Source: Nymphaea colorata (lineage: Eukaryota; Streptophyta; Magnoliopsida; Nymphaeales; Nymphaeaceae). From it: a stretch of 64,000 nt of DNA. The notes under the pieces were generated by a model. It saw nothing but the letters and a program-made list of their open reading frames with translations. It had not been told where the DNA came from and made no database searches. The DNA lies in assembly GCF_008831285.2 (NCBI RefSeq), contig NC_045142.1:14325354-14389353 (forward strand), written 5' to 3'. The position numbers were made by a program, and so were the translations under genes. Shown here in pieces: positions 25,701 through 32,455 of the stretch. The first letter of the stretch is position 1, and the number at the start of each line of letters is the position of its first letter.

Positions 25701-27594
25701 TGCCTTTGTCTGTGATGAATAAGATTGAAAGACATATTGGTGTTGTTTTGATTATCACATAATGTAAGGTTCAATTGATTAACTCCTTCACTGCTATCAG
25801 CGGTGACTGACCTATGTAACCTTAACAAATGTCATTACCTATGGATCTATATGCTGCCTTGGTGATTAATCTGAAAATAGCCTTTTGTTCTCTACTGGTT
25901 CATGATACCAAACTTATTCCCGAAAAGAACATAATATCCAAAAATTGACTTTCATTCATCAGTACTCCTGCCTTGTTTTTGTCATTTATAAACAAGTAAT
26001 TCATGTATATCCTGCCTTGACATGTTCCATTTATACAAATGGCCATCTCAAACTATGCCCTCCAAGTGTCTAAGGATCCTTTTACATGTCTTATACACAC
26101 TCATGTGTAAGCTAAGCTTCCTGGTTGATTGAATAGCAATGTTAGGTTGATTGAAAGTGAGGTATTGCAGCAGTGTAAGCTGTGATATTTTATGGGATCC
26201 TGATGGAAATCTCCATCAAGAAAACTCATCATTTAATCAAGGATGTCTAGAGTCCCCAAAGGTTTGCAGTGTGTCATGATGCTTTGCTGGGAATGTCAAG
26301 AGTGTATTAATGTTGTGAGAGGGACTGCCTGTAAGGTTCCGTCGTCTATTTCCCTTTGCCTTCATGCCTGGACCAACTTGTCCTACAGCATCGATCATGG
26401 CTTGGAAGGAAAGTAGATTGACAGTGTTGAATGGAAGCCCTGCCTGGTAAAACCATCTACTAATGATTTGACATACAATTTGTCTTTCTTCCTTATATCG
26501 ATTTTCCAAAGTTGTCTATTCCATCAGAATTGAAACATCTTCTTTTCTACCTACCTCCATCCCAATAAAATATTTCAACTCTTCAAGATCTTTCATCTTG
26601 AAGGTCTACTTCAATAAATTCTTAAAGTTGTATTCATGTACATGAACTCTTAGTTATAATGATGTCATTTACATATATAAGCAATAAACTAGTGACATTT
26701 ATTTCTTAGTAAGTGAAAAGAGAATGATCAAGTGGACACTTGCAAAAAATGAAATGTTGAATATGTGGGGAAAAACTATCAAGCCAGGAATGCGACACCT
26801 GTTACAAGCATAGAGAGGGGGTTCTTTCATGGTCTGGGGCTGCTCCATGTATACTTCCTTTTTTGAGTCTCCATGTAGGAGAACATTTTTAACATCTAAC
26901 CAACTTATTTCAACCATGATTTACTACCAAGGATATGACCAATTCTTCCCATCTTAACTAGAGGAATGAATATGTCATCATAGTCTTGACTATACACAAG
27001 CCTGGACTTGTACCTTTTAATTGTTCCATCAAGTTTGTATTTAATTTTGTAACCCATTTGGAGCCCATGATGTTTTTCCCTTGAAGTGTAGACACCACTT
27101 CCCAAGTCAGACATTTATGAAGGCCTTCTATTTCTTCATTTATGGCTTCTATCCATAGACATGACTTGATAGCTTGATCGAAAGAAATTGGCTCATCCTA
27201 TTGAAAGAACTCCTTTCTCTCTATCGTCTGTTTTTCATGTCAGATGAATTTTGACATCAAAATCTAACATATCATGCATTATAAAATGTTTTTAAAATTA
27301 AGAAAAGGACAATGTTGCTGTAATAGGTTATCACAATATTTTGACAGATGGTTTTCTGTTTCTTTTTATGTGTGTGTGTCTATGTATATATATATATATA
27401 TATATATATAGATCACATATGTTTTTTTATTTTATATGTTCTTTCTTTAAATGTGTTGTATGAATTCCTTCATTTACATTCCTTGCTTCTGTTAGTCTTC
27501 TAGAGTTGCAACTAAGGCTGTGTCACATAGGTACGGGTGCTGATATGGGTATGGGTTTGGACTATTTTCAAAAGACGTGGGTACGGGGGTACGG

Positions 27595-27674
<80 letters not shown>

Positions 27675-30600
27675 CATAAATTAATAAATTAATAATTCAA
27701 ACAAAATAACACATTCATGATTCAAAATTTATAGATTCTAAAGAAGACACTATTGAACAAAATATGAAAATGCAGCTCTGTATGCATTTCCTAAGTGTAA
27801 ATGGTGTAAAGAACAAAACCAAAATCCTAAATTTTGGATAGGAAAGAACTCAATCAACTTTGACCGAGCCTAAATCGAACGGATACGGTCTTGGGTATGT
27901 TGACCGCATCCAATGCTGTTTGACCAGTACCCAAGAAGTACCCGGGACAGTACCAGCACCAGTACTGGTGTCGTACCTGACCGGCATGGGTACGCTGCCT
28001 TTACAGCAGTACCCATGTAACACAGAACTGAGGACATTTTTGCTTTGTCCTAAGTAGCAAGTCCTTAGTTTGTGTTGGTCATGCTTTTAGAAAATCGAGT
28101 AGCTAATCTATTTTCAAAGAGATTGACAAGGCAAAGGTTCTGGTTATTGAAAAGCAATTCATCAATAGCATAGGAGCATGTGTAACTTGAGAGTGGTGTG
28201 AGAACGGGACACCTTGGAGAAATTTGTGTTGCACTTAGGTACTGATTCAAATCCAATCTGTATGGCTCTTTATTACTATCTGTGCATTCTTAACCATATT
28301 GGTCTTTTGTACGTACAAATGTAAAACAAGGTTTGATGTAACTTCTTGGTTTGTGTTATAAAACAAAAGGAAAGTAGGCAATTACCAATACATAAATTGT
28401 GCCTCTTCAGGCCCCTTTGTTCTTGATCATCAAACTTTTTTTTACTGAGATTTTGATGGTCCTCCTAGTTCATCTAACATGAATATCAATCTTTTGTAAT
28501 TTCATTGTTATGCTCCATAATTTTTTATATCATCCTGGATCAAGGTTCAATGTGCTTATGATCTTACGAACATATGCTGGTGCTACATACTAAAGAAGGT
28601 TACTTTTTTGATCAGTTACATTCTGTGCACAAAATCTTCATAAACTTGCATGTTCATGGGCATATGCACACATGGCTTTTGTCAATTTATTCATTTAAAC
28701 ACTGAGGGCACACCTACACAGATCAATGTGGCAGGAGCATATGCACATAAATATATTGCTTCAAGGTAAAGGATATATCTCGTCTGACTGTTCCTTCACT
28801 AACATAGGTGAGGTGCAGATTGAAATCTTCTATCTTGTTGTCAGTGGTTCTACAGATGGAAGCATCATCTTTTGGGATCTGACTGAAACTATCAGATCTT
28901 TCATGTTGTGGGTGTCTGAGATTCAACCTGAAAAGCTGATTGACTGCAATAGGCGGCCTCGCACTGGTAGAGGAAGCCAGGGTGGGAGATGGTGGAGATC
29001 ATTAAATAAAGCATCAAAAGAAAAAGACCCTGTCAAATCTGAGTTCTGCTGGGATGACAAAAGTGATAATACTGAAAAGGAAGAGTATAATGTCGAAAAT
29101 AATGCACAAGGTTTTCCTCTAAACTTTTTAGCTTGTGCTCTAAATGTTGGTGACTAAATAACATAAAACTGGAAATTGACAAGTTTATATTAAAAGTATT
29201 TCCAGTCACAACAAACAGAAAATGCCAGGCATGATTGTCTAGAAAAATGTTAAGAATAAGTTACAGAATCCATGTACAAAATAAATGAAGTACCTTTAAT
29301 CATTATGCAGGGTTTCATTTTTTTGAAACTAGTTTAGAGACTCCTTTCTCACTACTCTACAATCCCTACACTCAATTGATATTATGGAAGTTAGTTTTAA
29401 CACCTTCTCTATATGCAGAAGATAACGAGAATAGAAAGAATCCTTTTGTCTGCTCCATATCCTAAGTAACATGGACTTTTCAAAAAAGGTTATTGAACTC
29501 ATCTTAACAGGACTTGGGTGCAGATGTCGGTGCACAGACTGTTTTTCTTTTATGATGGATCAGTAACAGAGTTATAGCTCGCTATTTGTTAATTTTGTTG
29601 CTTGTAGACATACTCATGCTTTTTTGAAAATGCCACACCCTCGTCCGCTTCTGCATCCACACCCTTGCCCTGCACCCATGTGACATAAAGTGTACTTTAT
29701 GTCCCCATGCCTCGATGTACTGTTTCTAAACGAAATGTCCCCAAATTGATGGGTTAGTCACTTTCCTCATGTAGTTGTAGTGATTTTAGTACAAGGGGAC
29801 ATCTTTATGTCAAACTCTTAGCAAGCTTACCAACATTATGTTCAGATGGTTAATTTTCAATTTTAACACTGCATTTCTTTATAGCAGGCAGACTCTTGGA
29901 GGATCACATATTGTCTAACAGAATTCACGAAATTCAACCATTACATGTTATGCACAATGTTCACCAATCTGGTATCAATTGCCTCCATATCTCCCAAGGG
30001 AAAGAAAATGTTTTCCATGTAGTAAGTGGAGGAGATGATCAGGCACTACATTATCTATCTTTTCAGTTGATATTACAACAGGTAAATAATGAAAACATGG
30101 TAAAGAGAGAGCAAACACATAATTCTACAGTATGCTTGGACGAAATGTTGCTTCTGGTTTCTGGTTAGTACAGCCTTTCCATTCTTAGTGTCCTTACTTT
30201 TATCTTATCTGGCTTTCAATTCCTTTTGCCTGTTTCAATAATCTTCATTGCCGACAAAATAAGATGCATATTCTTGTGACTGTTGGATGCTAAGGAATTT
30301 GAATGTTCTAGACAGAAAGAATAAATACATGCTGAGATTCTTACATCATCATACAGTTGCCTCAGCCCACAACTCTGCAGTAAAAGGTACAAGAACCATT
30401 CTTGAACTTGATCTACACTATGGATATGTAGCCGTAGGCTATAGGCTCAAAAGTCACCACCCCGGTATAGTTCGTCTCCAGTAAAATGCAAACCATCTAA
30501 TGTTATCTCTTTTAAATTTCCTGTAGGAGTGTGGGTTGATGGAACTTGGGTTTTCTCAACTGGTCTTGATCAGAGAGTACGTAGCTGGCATCTTGGAGGA

Positions 30601-30853
30601 TGTGGTAAAATGATAGAGTGTGCATGTTTGATTGTTGATGTTCCCGAACCAGAGGGTTTGGATGCAAAAGCCTGTGGAAGGTAACAGTCACCGGATGATG
30701 GTCTGGTCTCTTGTTTATCAATTAATGAAGTCCCATTAACTCTGTTCTTCGTCTCCAATAAATTCCAGAGACAGCTATCAGATTGTCGTTGGTGGAAGGG
30801 GAATGCAAATGGTTGAATTTGTGGTCCCCTATGACACTGACTTGGTTTCATGA
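3828..30853 (+). CDS. WD40-repeat protein of the WDR6/TRM734 (RTT10) family, 3' portion of the gene, 14 exons
   Basis: Exons 3828-4184, 4269-4440, 5815-6006, 6091-6306, 6417-6509, 13521-13735, 18333-18908, 19017-19097, 19275-19360, 28808-29110, 29888-30163, 30312-30386, 30527-30680 and 30769-30853 join into 959 codons plus TGA, with GT-AG at every junction and no phase conflict. WD-type blades are visible: [79 protein letters not shown]. The order and content match plant WDR6-like proteins as I remember them. In yeast and human this family (Trm734/WDR6) partners the Trm7/FTSJ1 2'-O-methyltransferase for tRNA position 34; the plant role is inferred. N-terminal exons lie left of the window. No exon carries a stop or frameshift, so the gene looks functional although its introns hold several kilobases of transposons. 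Confidence 0.88.
4269..4440 (+). CDS. WDR6-like exon
   Basis: Acceptor ATGCAG ends at 4268. The split codon AG+C gives Ser, then [15 protein letters not shown], a clear WD strand. It ends ...SFEQE in phase 0; the donor GTTTGT is weak but continuation into LLVCGD of the next exon is exact. Confidence 0.83.
4630..5200 (+). pseudogene. copia integrase fragment inside an intron
   Basis: With several stops and frame changes the sequence reads [51 protein letters not shown] and FGCNCFV, the core to C-terminal half of a copia integrase, then KGSRCYDIK. No LTR adjoins it. It lies between two WDR6-like exons in sense orientation and is clearly dead. Confidence 0.8.
5410..5500. repeat. TA/TATG microsatellite with inverted repeat
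   Basis: (TA)n then (TATG)n; contains arms TATAGATGTAT and ATACATCTATA separated by two bases near 5450-5475. Confidence 0.7.
5815..6006 (+). CDS. WDR6-like exon
   Basis: Acceptor TTTTAG at 5809-5814; phase 0 at both ends. Reads [19 protein letters not shown] and ends [15 protein letters not shown] before donor GTATGT. Confidence 0.87.
6091..6306 (+). CDS. WDR6-like exon
   Basis: Acceptor GATCAG ends at 6090. Reads [16 protein letters not shown], then [20 protein letters not shown], two partial blades. 72 complete codons; donor GTATGT. The correct frame is not the one of the longest open stretch here; it starts at ACTGGA. Confidence 0.85.
6417..6509 (+). CDS. WDR6-like exon
   Basis: 31 codons, phase 0 at both ends. 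Reads [16 protein letters not shown] and ends CFGYVK; the CGGWRRP motif is characteristic of plant WDR6-like proteins. Acceptor TTGTAG, donor GTATGT. Followed by a 7-kb intron filled with transposons. Confidence 0.87.
6816..7693 (+). repeat. MITE-like repeat, copy B, with an A/T-rich internal segment
   Basis: Left end CTATGTCACATAGGTAC, right end (inverted) CTGTCACATGGACAC, giving imperfect terminal inverted repeats. Flanks ATTATAAG / ATTATAGT agree in six of eight bases, compatible with an old 8-bp duplication. The interior 6915-7340 is the A/T homopolymer-rich sequence also found at 2955-3405; a (TA)n run lies at 7333-7358. The right part (7555-7690) is rich in GTACCAGTACC-like tracts as in copy C. 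No transposase. Confidence 0.65.
7694..8098. other. intron sequence, nothing recognised
   Basis: AT-rich sequence between MITE copy B and copia element 2. No exon, no repeat copy recognised elsewhere in the window. Confidence 0.5.
8099..8294 (+). repeat. 5' LTR of copia element 2
   Basis: TGTTAAATATC...GTCGTAACA, 196 bp. Contains the stem-loop CCCTAATCTC / GAGATTAGGG at 8216-8245 and a (CT)n run just before its end. Confidence 0.92.
8295..8306 (+). other. primer binding site of copia element 2
   Basis: TGGTATCAGACC directly after the LTR; initiator tRNA-Met type with one mismatch to the usual TGGTATCAGAGC. Confidence 0.8.
8962..12373 (+). pseudogene. copia gag-pol pseudogene with reverse transcriptase deletion
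   Basis: In order, over several frames: gag start [16 protein letters not shown] (8962), UBN2 continuation (9321-9500), a zinc-knuckle remnant near 9660, protease WMIDSGAS (10001), GAG-pre-integrase WHLRLSHPS and CQLGKH (10385-10500), integrase core (to about 10960, frameshifted), integrase C terminus with [12 protein letters not shown] (11143), then RT. The first half of RT, with the [10 protein letters not shown] motif, is missing: the text jumps from SIPSSPPMS to [18 protein letters not shown] (YVDD at 11425-11436). RNase H (11715-12350) retains [16 protein letters not shown] and CDNRAA. It cannot encode functional proteins. Confidence 0.9.
12382..12576 (+). repeat. 3' LTR of copia element 2
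   Basis: TGCTAAATACC...GTCGTAACA, 195 bp, preceded by the polypurine tract at 12371-12381. The second base after TG differs from the 5' LTR and there are further scattered differences, indicating an old insertion. Confidence 0.92.
12725..13085 (-). pseudogene. copia RNase H relic
   Basis: On the minus strand, with stops, it reads [13 protein letters not shown] and later [18 protein letters not shown], the end of a copia RNase H domain. A similar minus-strand relic occurs at 25600-25760. No LTR is recognisable. Confidence 0.65.
13086..13520. other. intron end, nothing recognised
   Basis: AT-rich intron sequence ending in a T-rich tract and TTGTTGCAG before the next exon. Confidence 0.5.
13521..13735 (+). 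CDS. WDR6-like exon
   Basis: Acceptor TTGCAG ends at 13520. Reads [20 protein letters not shown] and [16 protein letters not shown], a canonical blade. It ends with AG of a split codon; donor GTATCC. Although 7 kb from the previous exon, the phase fits exactly. Confidence 0.87.
13736..14862. other. intron sequence, little recognised
   Basis: AT-rich intron. It holds a short (TA)n(GA)n run at 14358-14382 and a 15-bp direct repeat TGACCCACAAGAAG at about 14400-14430. No coding relic recognised. Confidence 0.5.
14863..15187 (+). repeat. 5' LTR of the non-autonomous element
   Basis: 325 bp, starts TG and ends CA three bases before the primer site. A TATATAAAG promoter-like box lies near 15012. 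Confidence 0.7.
15188..16362 (+). other. internal region of the non-autonomous LTR element
   Basis: Higher GC than the surroundings, CCACC/GCCGCC-rich. Several open stretches of 65-134 codons overlap in different frames, none with a recognisable domain, so I do not call a protein. The last bases, reading [10 protein letters not shown] in one frame, look like the 3' end of a gypsy element. Confidence 0.55.
16363..16622 (+). repeat. 3' LTR of the non-autonomous element, truncated
   Basis: About 260 bp, colinear with 14863-15110; ends in the microsatellite at 16638. Confidence 0.7.
16638..16716. repeat. (TA)n(GA)n microsatellite
   Basis: About 40 bp of TA followed by about 38 bp of GA. Confidence 0.95.
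16717..18332. other. intron sequence, nothing firm recognised
   Basis: AT-rich; T-rich at 17310-17400. The stretch ending GTGGCTATGGTTTTTAAG near 17500 weakly resembles the closing motif of the A/T-rich repeat at 3400. No exon seen before the acceptor GTGTAG at 18327-18332. Confidence 0.5.
18333..18908 (+). CDS. WDR6-like exon (largest in window)
   Basis: 576 nt. Completes the split Arg codon, then [48 protein letters not shown] and [16 protein letters not shown]. The middle (about residues 110-170 of the exon) is a polar, low-conservation loop. Ends in AA of a split Lys codon at donor GTAAAA; reading on would give an immediate stop, which supports the splice. Confidence 0.88.
19017..19097 (+). 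CDS. WDR6-like exon
   Basis: Acceptor TATTAG ends at 19016. Reads [20 protein letters not shown], a hydrophobic blade continuing the previous exon. Ends in TG of a split Trp codon before GTATGT. Confidence 0.87.
19275..19360 (+). CDS. WDR6-like exon
   Basis: Acceptor TTGCAG ends at 19274. Reads [20 protein letters not shown], strongly family-like. Ends in G of a split Gly codon before GTGAGA. Followed by a 9.4-kb intron. Confidence 0.87.
19361..20456. other. first part of the 9.4-kb intron, nothing coding recognised
   Basis: AT-rich intron with a short (GA)n run at 20008-20026. No transposon relic recognised up to the copia target site CTTCT at 20452-20456. Confidence 0.5.
20457..20620 (+). 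repeat. 5' LTR of copia element 3
   Basis: TGTTAAGATGTG...AATATTATCA, 164 bp. TATATAAAG at about 20558-20566 is the probable promoter. It lacks the CCCTAATCTC stem-loop of the other copias here. Confidence 0.95.
20621..20632 (+). other. primer binding site of copia element 3
   Basis: TGGTATCAGAGC, perfect match to the usual plant initiator tRNA-Met site, adjoining the LTR. Confidence 0.92.
20633..21170 (+). promoter_or_regulatory. GC-rich 5' leader of copia element 3 with imperfect tandem repeats
   Basis: About 20640-20940 is strikingly GC-rich against an AT-rich window and built from imperfect 32-37-bp units around CCACCCGACGCCTCCGCCC. Open frames on both strands here (Arg/Gly- or Ser/Pro-rich) are by-products of the repeat. 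The gag start at 21171 lies 550 bases after the LTR. A structured leader of this kind could influence translation or packaging; that is inference. Confidence 0.7.
21171..25376 (+). CDS. copia gag-pol polyprotein, 1401 codons, uninterrupted
   Basis: Domains in order: UBN2 gag (about residues 70-210), an RGRG-rich linker, CCHC knuckle [15 protein letters not shown] (from 252), aspartic protease WLIDSSAS (Asp347), GAG-pre-integrase [16 protein letters not shown] (about 485-525), integrase with Asp534, Asp597 and Glu633 (D-x35-E intact), RT with [13 protein letters not shown] and YVDD (1085-1088), RNase H from YVDADYAG (1246) to CDNKAA and ADIFTKAL. Length and order are normal for plant copia. 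Oddity: the protease motif is Asp-Ser-Ser-Ala where the family has Asp-Ser-Gly-Ala; AGT for GGT would be one G-to-A change. All other catalytic residues I could check are present. The ATG at 21171 is the first in frame with good gag homology after it. Confidence 0.95.
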   Translation: MFEISSGANTSSFVSSGEMKSSPFSSIITKMDGGNYEMWAMQVKRTLIAHEKEHLILEPEPVQKVGKYTTWFKDNSLVMVWIVGTLTQDIANEVLHKESAKDMWDSLAATYSQARNETRIMQLHHDIHQMRQDGRPLHTYYSSLKSMFERLNSYFPACKCEQQKAYRDMLMVGVFLSGLDSVYESAKNQMLTSPSIPPIDEAYSRLSRIPIPSSTVLDTTSAMLATRGRGGSLFARGRGYRGRGNTPSRPVCQFCHRIGHTVDKCWQKHGRPAVANQTVFTDSPEQPKTQHTVSSSELRADDIISQLRNLIGDRPQQAPDPTTSTITTAASASLSGMYSDTTDWLIDSSASTHLCGDKAQFTSYVPTPPGRSVILADGKYSPVVGLGEVQPTSSLPLQHVLHAPEFPHSLLSISQITRDLNCRAIFDSSSLVFQDILTGRVIGSGREQGGLYRLVHPFPFAGSTSAGSSSSSAYTWHLRFGHLPFQKLLHVLPQLSPKSSFQCESCQLGKHHRSSFPPRPSRSSHSVFELLHFDVWGSSRTPDLQGHRYYLVAVDDHSRVSWVFLMKHKSEVGHVIKNFINEILTQFDTCVKIVRSDNALEFCASSLEQFFRDKGIIHQTSCAYTSQQNGVAERKHRHILDLARTIIIHSHVPHSYWGDAVLTACYLINRMSSSVLGDLIPISVLFPDRDLFSVPPRVFGCVAFVQLLGPGRDKLSPRAIKTIFVGYSRTQKGYRCYDPSNRRYYVSADVTFFESTSFFSPNGTQLRAPELNDEVHFPLPLMNCPKPVDPRFGAVYQRRTKPVAPVHCAPVPSPSTPKVIPDTNSADNFLCNDDIGECHEHVHAPNELDMPIAQRKGKRSCTLHPISGHLSMDRLTPMYRQFVKGLSAIALPQNPMDALSDPKWAAAMQEEMDALQSRGTWTLVTPSADAAIVGCRWVFTIKYSADGSIDRYKARLVAKGYTQTYGVDYYDTFSPVARHASLRILLAVAVSKNWSLSQLDVKNAFLYGDLHEEVYMQQPPGFVAEGECQKVCRLRKVIYGLKQSPRAWFQKLSENIENEGFRRSSADHSLFVKKTSTGTVIVLVYVDDIIVTGDDDLGISNIKDVLGQHFVTKDLGELRYFLGIEFARNQKGLIMCQRKYVTDVLQETGMLGCRPASTPMDINTRLYDDVTEDVDARQYRGIVGKLLYITVTRPDIAYAVSRVSQFMDKPKKVHWDAAMMILRYLKNSPGTGLFFQNGTSLTISVYVDADYAGCPSDRKSTTGFCVFIGSNLVTWKSKKQTVVARSSAESEYRAMAQGTAEVMWVRSLMLDLTVEVPLPMQLLCDNKAALFIANNPAFHERTKHVEVDCHYTRDMIQKGFVSTSHISTTGQTADIFTKALARGPFQSCCSKLSLFDIYAPT
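25384..25547 (+). repeat. 3' LTR of copia element 3
   Basis: Identical to the 5' LTR over all 164 bases; preceded by the polypurine tract at 25374-25383 which overlaps the gag-pol stop. Confidence 0.95.
25570..27230 (-). pseudogene. ancient copia RT-RNase H relic
   Basis: Read leftwards on the minus strand with many stops: RT N-terminal part [19 protein letters not shown] (about 27060-27000), [20 protein letters not shown] (about 26910-26850), an RNase H connection [14 protein letters not shown] (about 26090) and a degenerate DNQ..-type end (25760-25640). No LTR or target duplication recognised. A hAT fragment interrupts it. Confidence 0.75.
26290..26509 (-). pseudogene. hAT transposase fragment
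   Basis: Minus strand reads [20 protein letters not shown] and [17 protein letters not shown], the stretch just after the BED finger in DUF659-type plant hAT transposases (compare family motif GIPFN..NS..F..M). It is embedded in the copia relic and in the same orientation. No terminal repeats recognised. Confidence 0.7.
27518..28025 (+). repeat. MITE-like repeat, copy C (complete)
   Basis: Terminal inverted repeats: CTGTGTCACATAGGTAC at the left, and at the right (inverted) CTGTGTTACATGGGTAC, two mismatches in 17. The flanks AACTAAGG (27510-27517) and AACTGAGG (28026-28033) agree in seven of eight bases, which suggests a hAT-type 8-bp duplication. 508 bp, no coding capacity; a (TA)n run of about 75 bp occupies 27598-27672. 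Confidence 0.75.
27598..27672. repeat. (TA)n microsatellite
   Basis: About 75 bp of perfect TA inside MITE copy C. Confidence 0.95.
28034..28807. other. end of the 9.4-kb intron, nothing recognised
   Basis: AT-rich, no repeat or coding relic recognised; acceptor ACATAG ends at 28807. Confidence 0.5.
28808..29110 (+). CDS. WDR6-like exon
   Basis: Completes the split Gly, then [20 protein letters not shown] and [12 protein letters not shown], a textbook blade, followed by a basic linker with [17 protein letters not shown]. Ends in G of a split Gly before GTTTTC. Confidence 0.88.
29111..29887. other. intron, nothing recognised
   Basis: AT-rich 777-bp intron between two WDR6-like exons; no repeat recognised. 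Confidence 0.5.
29888..30163 (+). CDS. WDR6-like exon
   Basis: Acceptor AGCAG ends at 29887. Reads [43 protein letters not shown], a blade with the usual GxD turn. Ends in phase 1 before GTTAGT. Confidence 0.87.
30312..30386 (+). CDS. WDR6-like exon
   Basis: Short exon: [20 protein letters not shown] then NSAVK. The AHNSAVKG strand leads into the next blade. Using the neighbouring ACAG as acceptor would give a stop, so TTCTAG (ending 30311) is chosen. Confidence 0.83.
30527..30680 (+). CDS. WDR6-like exon
   Basis: Reads [39 protein letters not shown] and [13 protein letters not shown]; the STGLDQR-WHL motif is highly typical of the last blades of this family. Donor GTAACA. Confidence 0.88.
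30769..30853 (+). CDS. WDR6-like terminal exon
   Basis: Reads [19 protein letters not shown] and stops at TGA 30851-30853. The [14 protein letters not shown] ending is the usual C terminus of plant WDR6-like proteins, which supports a full, undamaged 3' end. Confidence 0.88.
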
Positions 30854-31485
30854 ATTGAGCTGCATGGCTAGTCAAGGTGGCAACTTTTTTGCTCTTTGAA
30901 GTATTATTAATTTGTTTATTTACATGCTTGATTGATGATTTCTGATCAAACCAACTTTTCATGCCACTTACAATCTCACATTCATATCCTTTTCAGTGGA
31001 TGCTTCAGAAGTAGCTGTCAAGGGCTCGAACTAGTTTGTGTGATTGAAATAAGACTGAGAAATCATCCATTCCAAGACCTGTCTCATGTAATTCAAGTGA
31101 CGCTGCTGTCCCATGAAAGGGGATTTTGGAGAAAGTGAGAAGATTAACGGACCATTTCAAAGATGGTGAAAGAAGGTTTTAGAAGTCTCTCCATGTCAGG
31201 AAGAAGATCCTAGCCCACTTTGGAAATGCCTTTCATATTTCAGTATGAAAAGAATGGGAAGAATGTTTTAGGATCTAGACCGCTGAGCACTGGAACTAAC
31301 CTTCTTTGTTGCCATTTGTCAACAGAACGCCTTTCTGGTCATATTCCGTCAATGCAAACTTTGTTAAGGCTCACTTTTTTCGTGCTGATTATGATGCACA
31401 TGGACTACTGGAAATTGTGTGTTGATGATTTCTTTGCCAGTTTATAGTTCAGGATGACTTGTACTCTTTAATTTTCTTTAAAAAC
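30854..31485 (+). other. WDR6-like 3' UTR and flank
   Basis: Non-coding after the stop. No single polyadenylation site can be chosen by eye. It ends at the copia target site AAAAC (31481-31485). Confidence 0.5.
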
Positions 31486-31671
31486 TGTTGCAGTCGACAG
31501 GTTGAGAGAAAAAAAACATCGATTAACTGGCTCTAATCTCTATAATAAGGAGATTAGGGCTACGTTAGAGAGTTTACAAATATCTTCAATGGAAAAAAAG
31601 AAAGTTTAAAAAGAACTATTTTTAAATATTTCAAAGAATTATATAAAAACTAAAAGCTTTCTAATTAATCA
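31486..31671 (-). repeat. 3' LTR of copia element 4
   Basis: 186 bp; plus-strand text starts TGTTGCAGTCGACAGG and ends ATTAATCA. Stem-loop CTCTAATCTC / GAGATTAGGG at 31531-31560. Confidence 0.88.
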
Positions 31672-31741
31672 TTCTCTTTAAGTTGGAGCAAAAATATCAT
31701 GCTCAGCTTGTCATAATATCTAAAAAAATCGCTAAGAGACT

Positions 31742-31850
31742 TGGTGAAAACATAACTTGATCTGCATATGATACATGGATGGTGGTGAAAACATAACTTG
31801 ATCTGCATATGATACATGGATGGTGGCTGCATATCATACATGGATGGTGG
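31742..31850. repeat. 41-bp tandem duplication plus a partial third copy
   Basis: TGGTGAAAACATAACTTGAT repeats at 31742 and 31783 with the following bases identical; a 23-bp piece (CATACATGGATGGTGG core) recurs at about 31826. Confidence 0.85.
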
Positions 31851-32259
31851 CTATGGCGGCTTCTTGACCAAGGTCTTGAGTGTAATGGTAGTTCTCTCAT
31901 ATCAAACTGAATTGTTTGCAATGTAAATGGGTGCTTTGTTATCACAATATATCTTCATAGAGAGAGAAACAAACAGGCTTAGGCTAATTAGCATGGGTTT
32001 AACCTTAGTCATTTTAGCCACAGTTTGAGTCGTAGTATTGACATTGTGTTTAATTTTTTGCTTCTCAAAGATATAAGGTTGTTTTCCACAAATACATAGA
32101 ATCTTGTGATAGACTTTTTGTATTTGATTGAGCCTGCATATTCTGCATCACTTAGACTTCCACTTTCAAGGACTTACCATTTGCGAATAACAATCCTTTG
32201 CTTGGAGATGGTTTCAAATATTTGACCATTATTAATGTTGCCACCCAATGAACATTTTT

Positions 32260-32455
32260 GGGTTTTTTCATGAATTGACTTAACTTCCTCATTGCAAGCT
32301 AATGGTTTGGTCACAGTAACATAGAAAAGCTTACCAATAAAAGATTTGTATGATTTATGGGTTTTTCTATGAATTGACTTAGCTTTCTCATTGCAAAGAT
32401 AATGGTTTGGTCATAGTAACATAGAGAAGCTTACCAATAAAAGATTTGTATGATC
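32260..32455. repeat. 99-bp tandem duplication inside element 4
   Basis: The unit beginning TGAATTGACTTA recurs at 32271 and 32370; both copies end AAGATTTGTATGAT, with a few differences. Confidence 0.85.
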
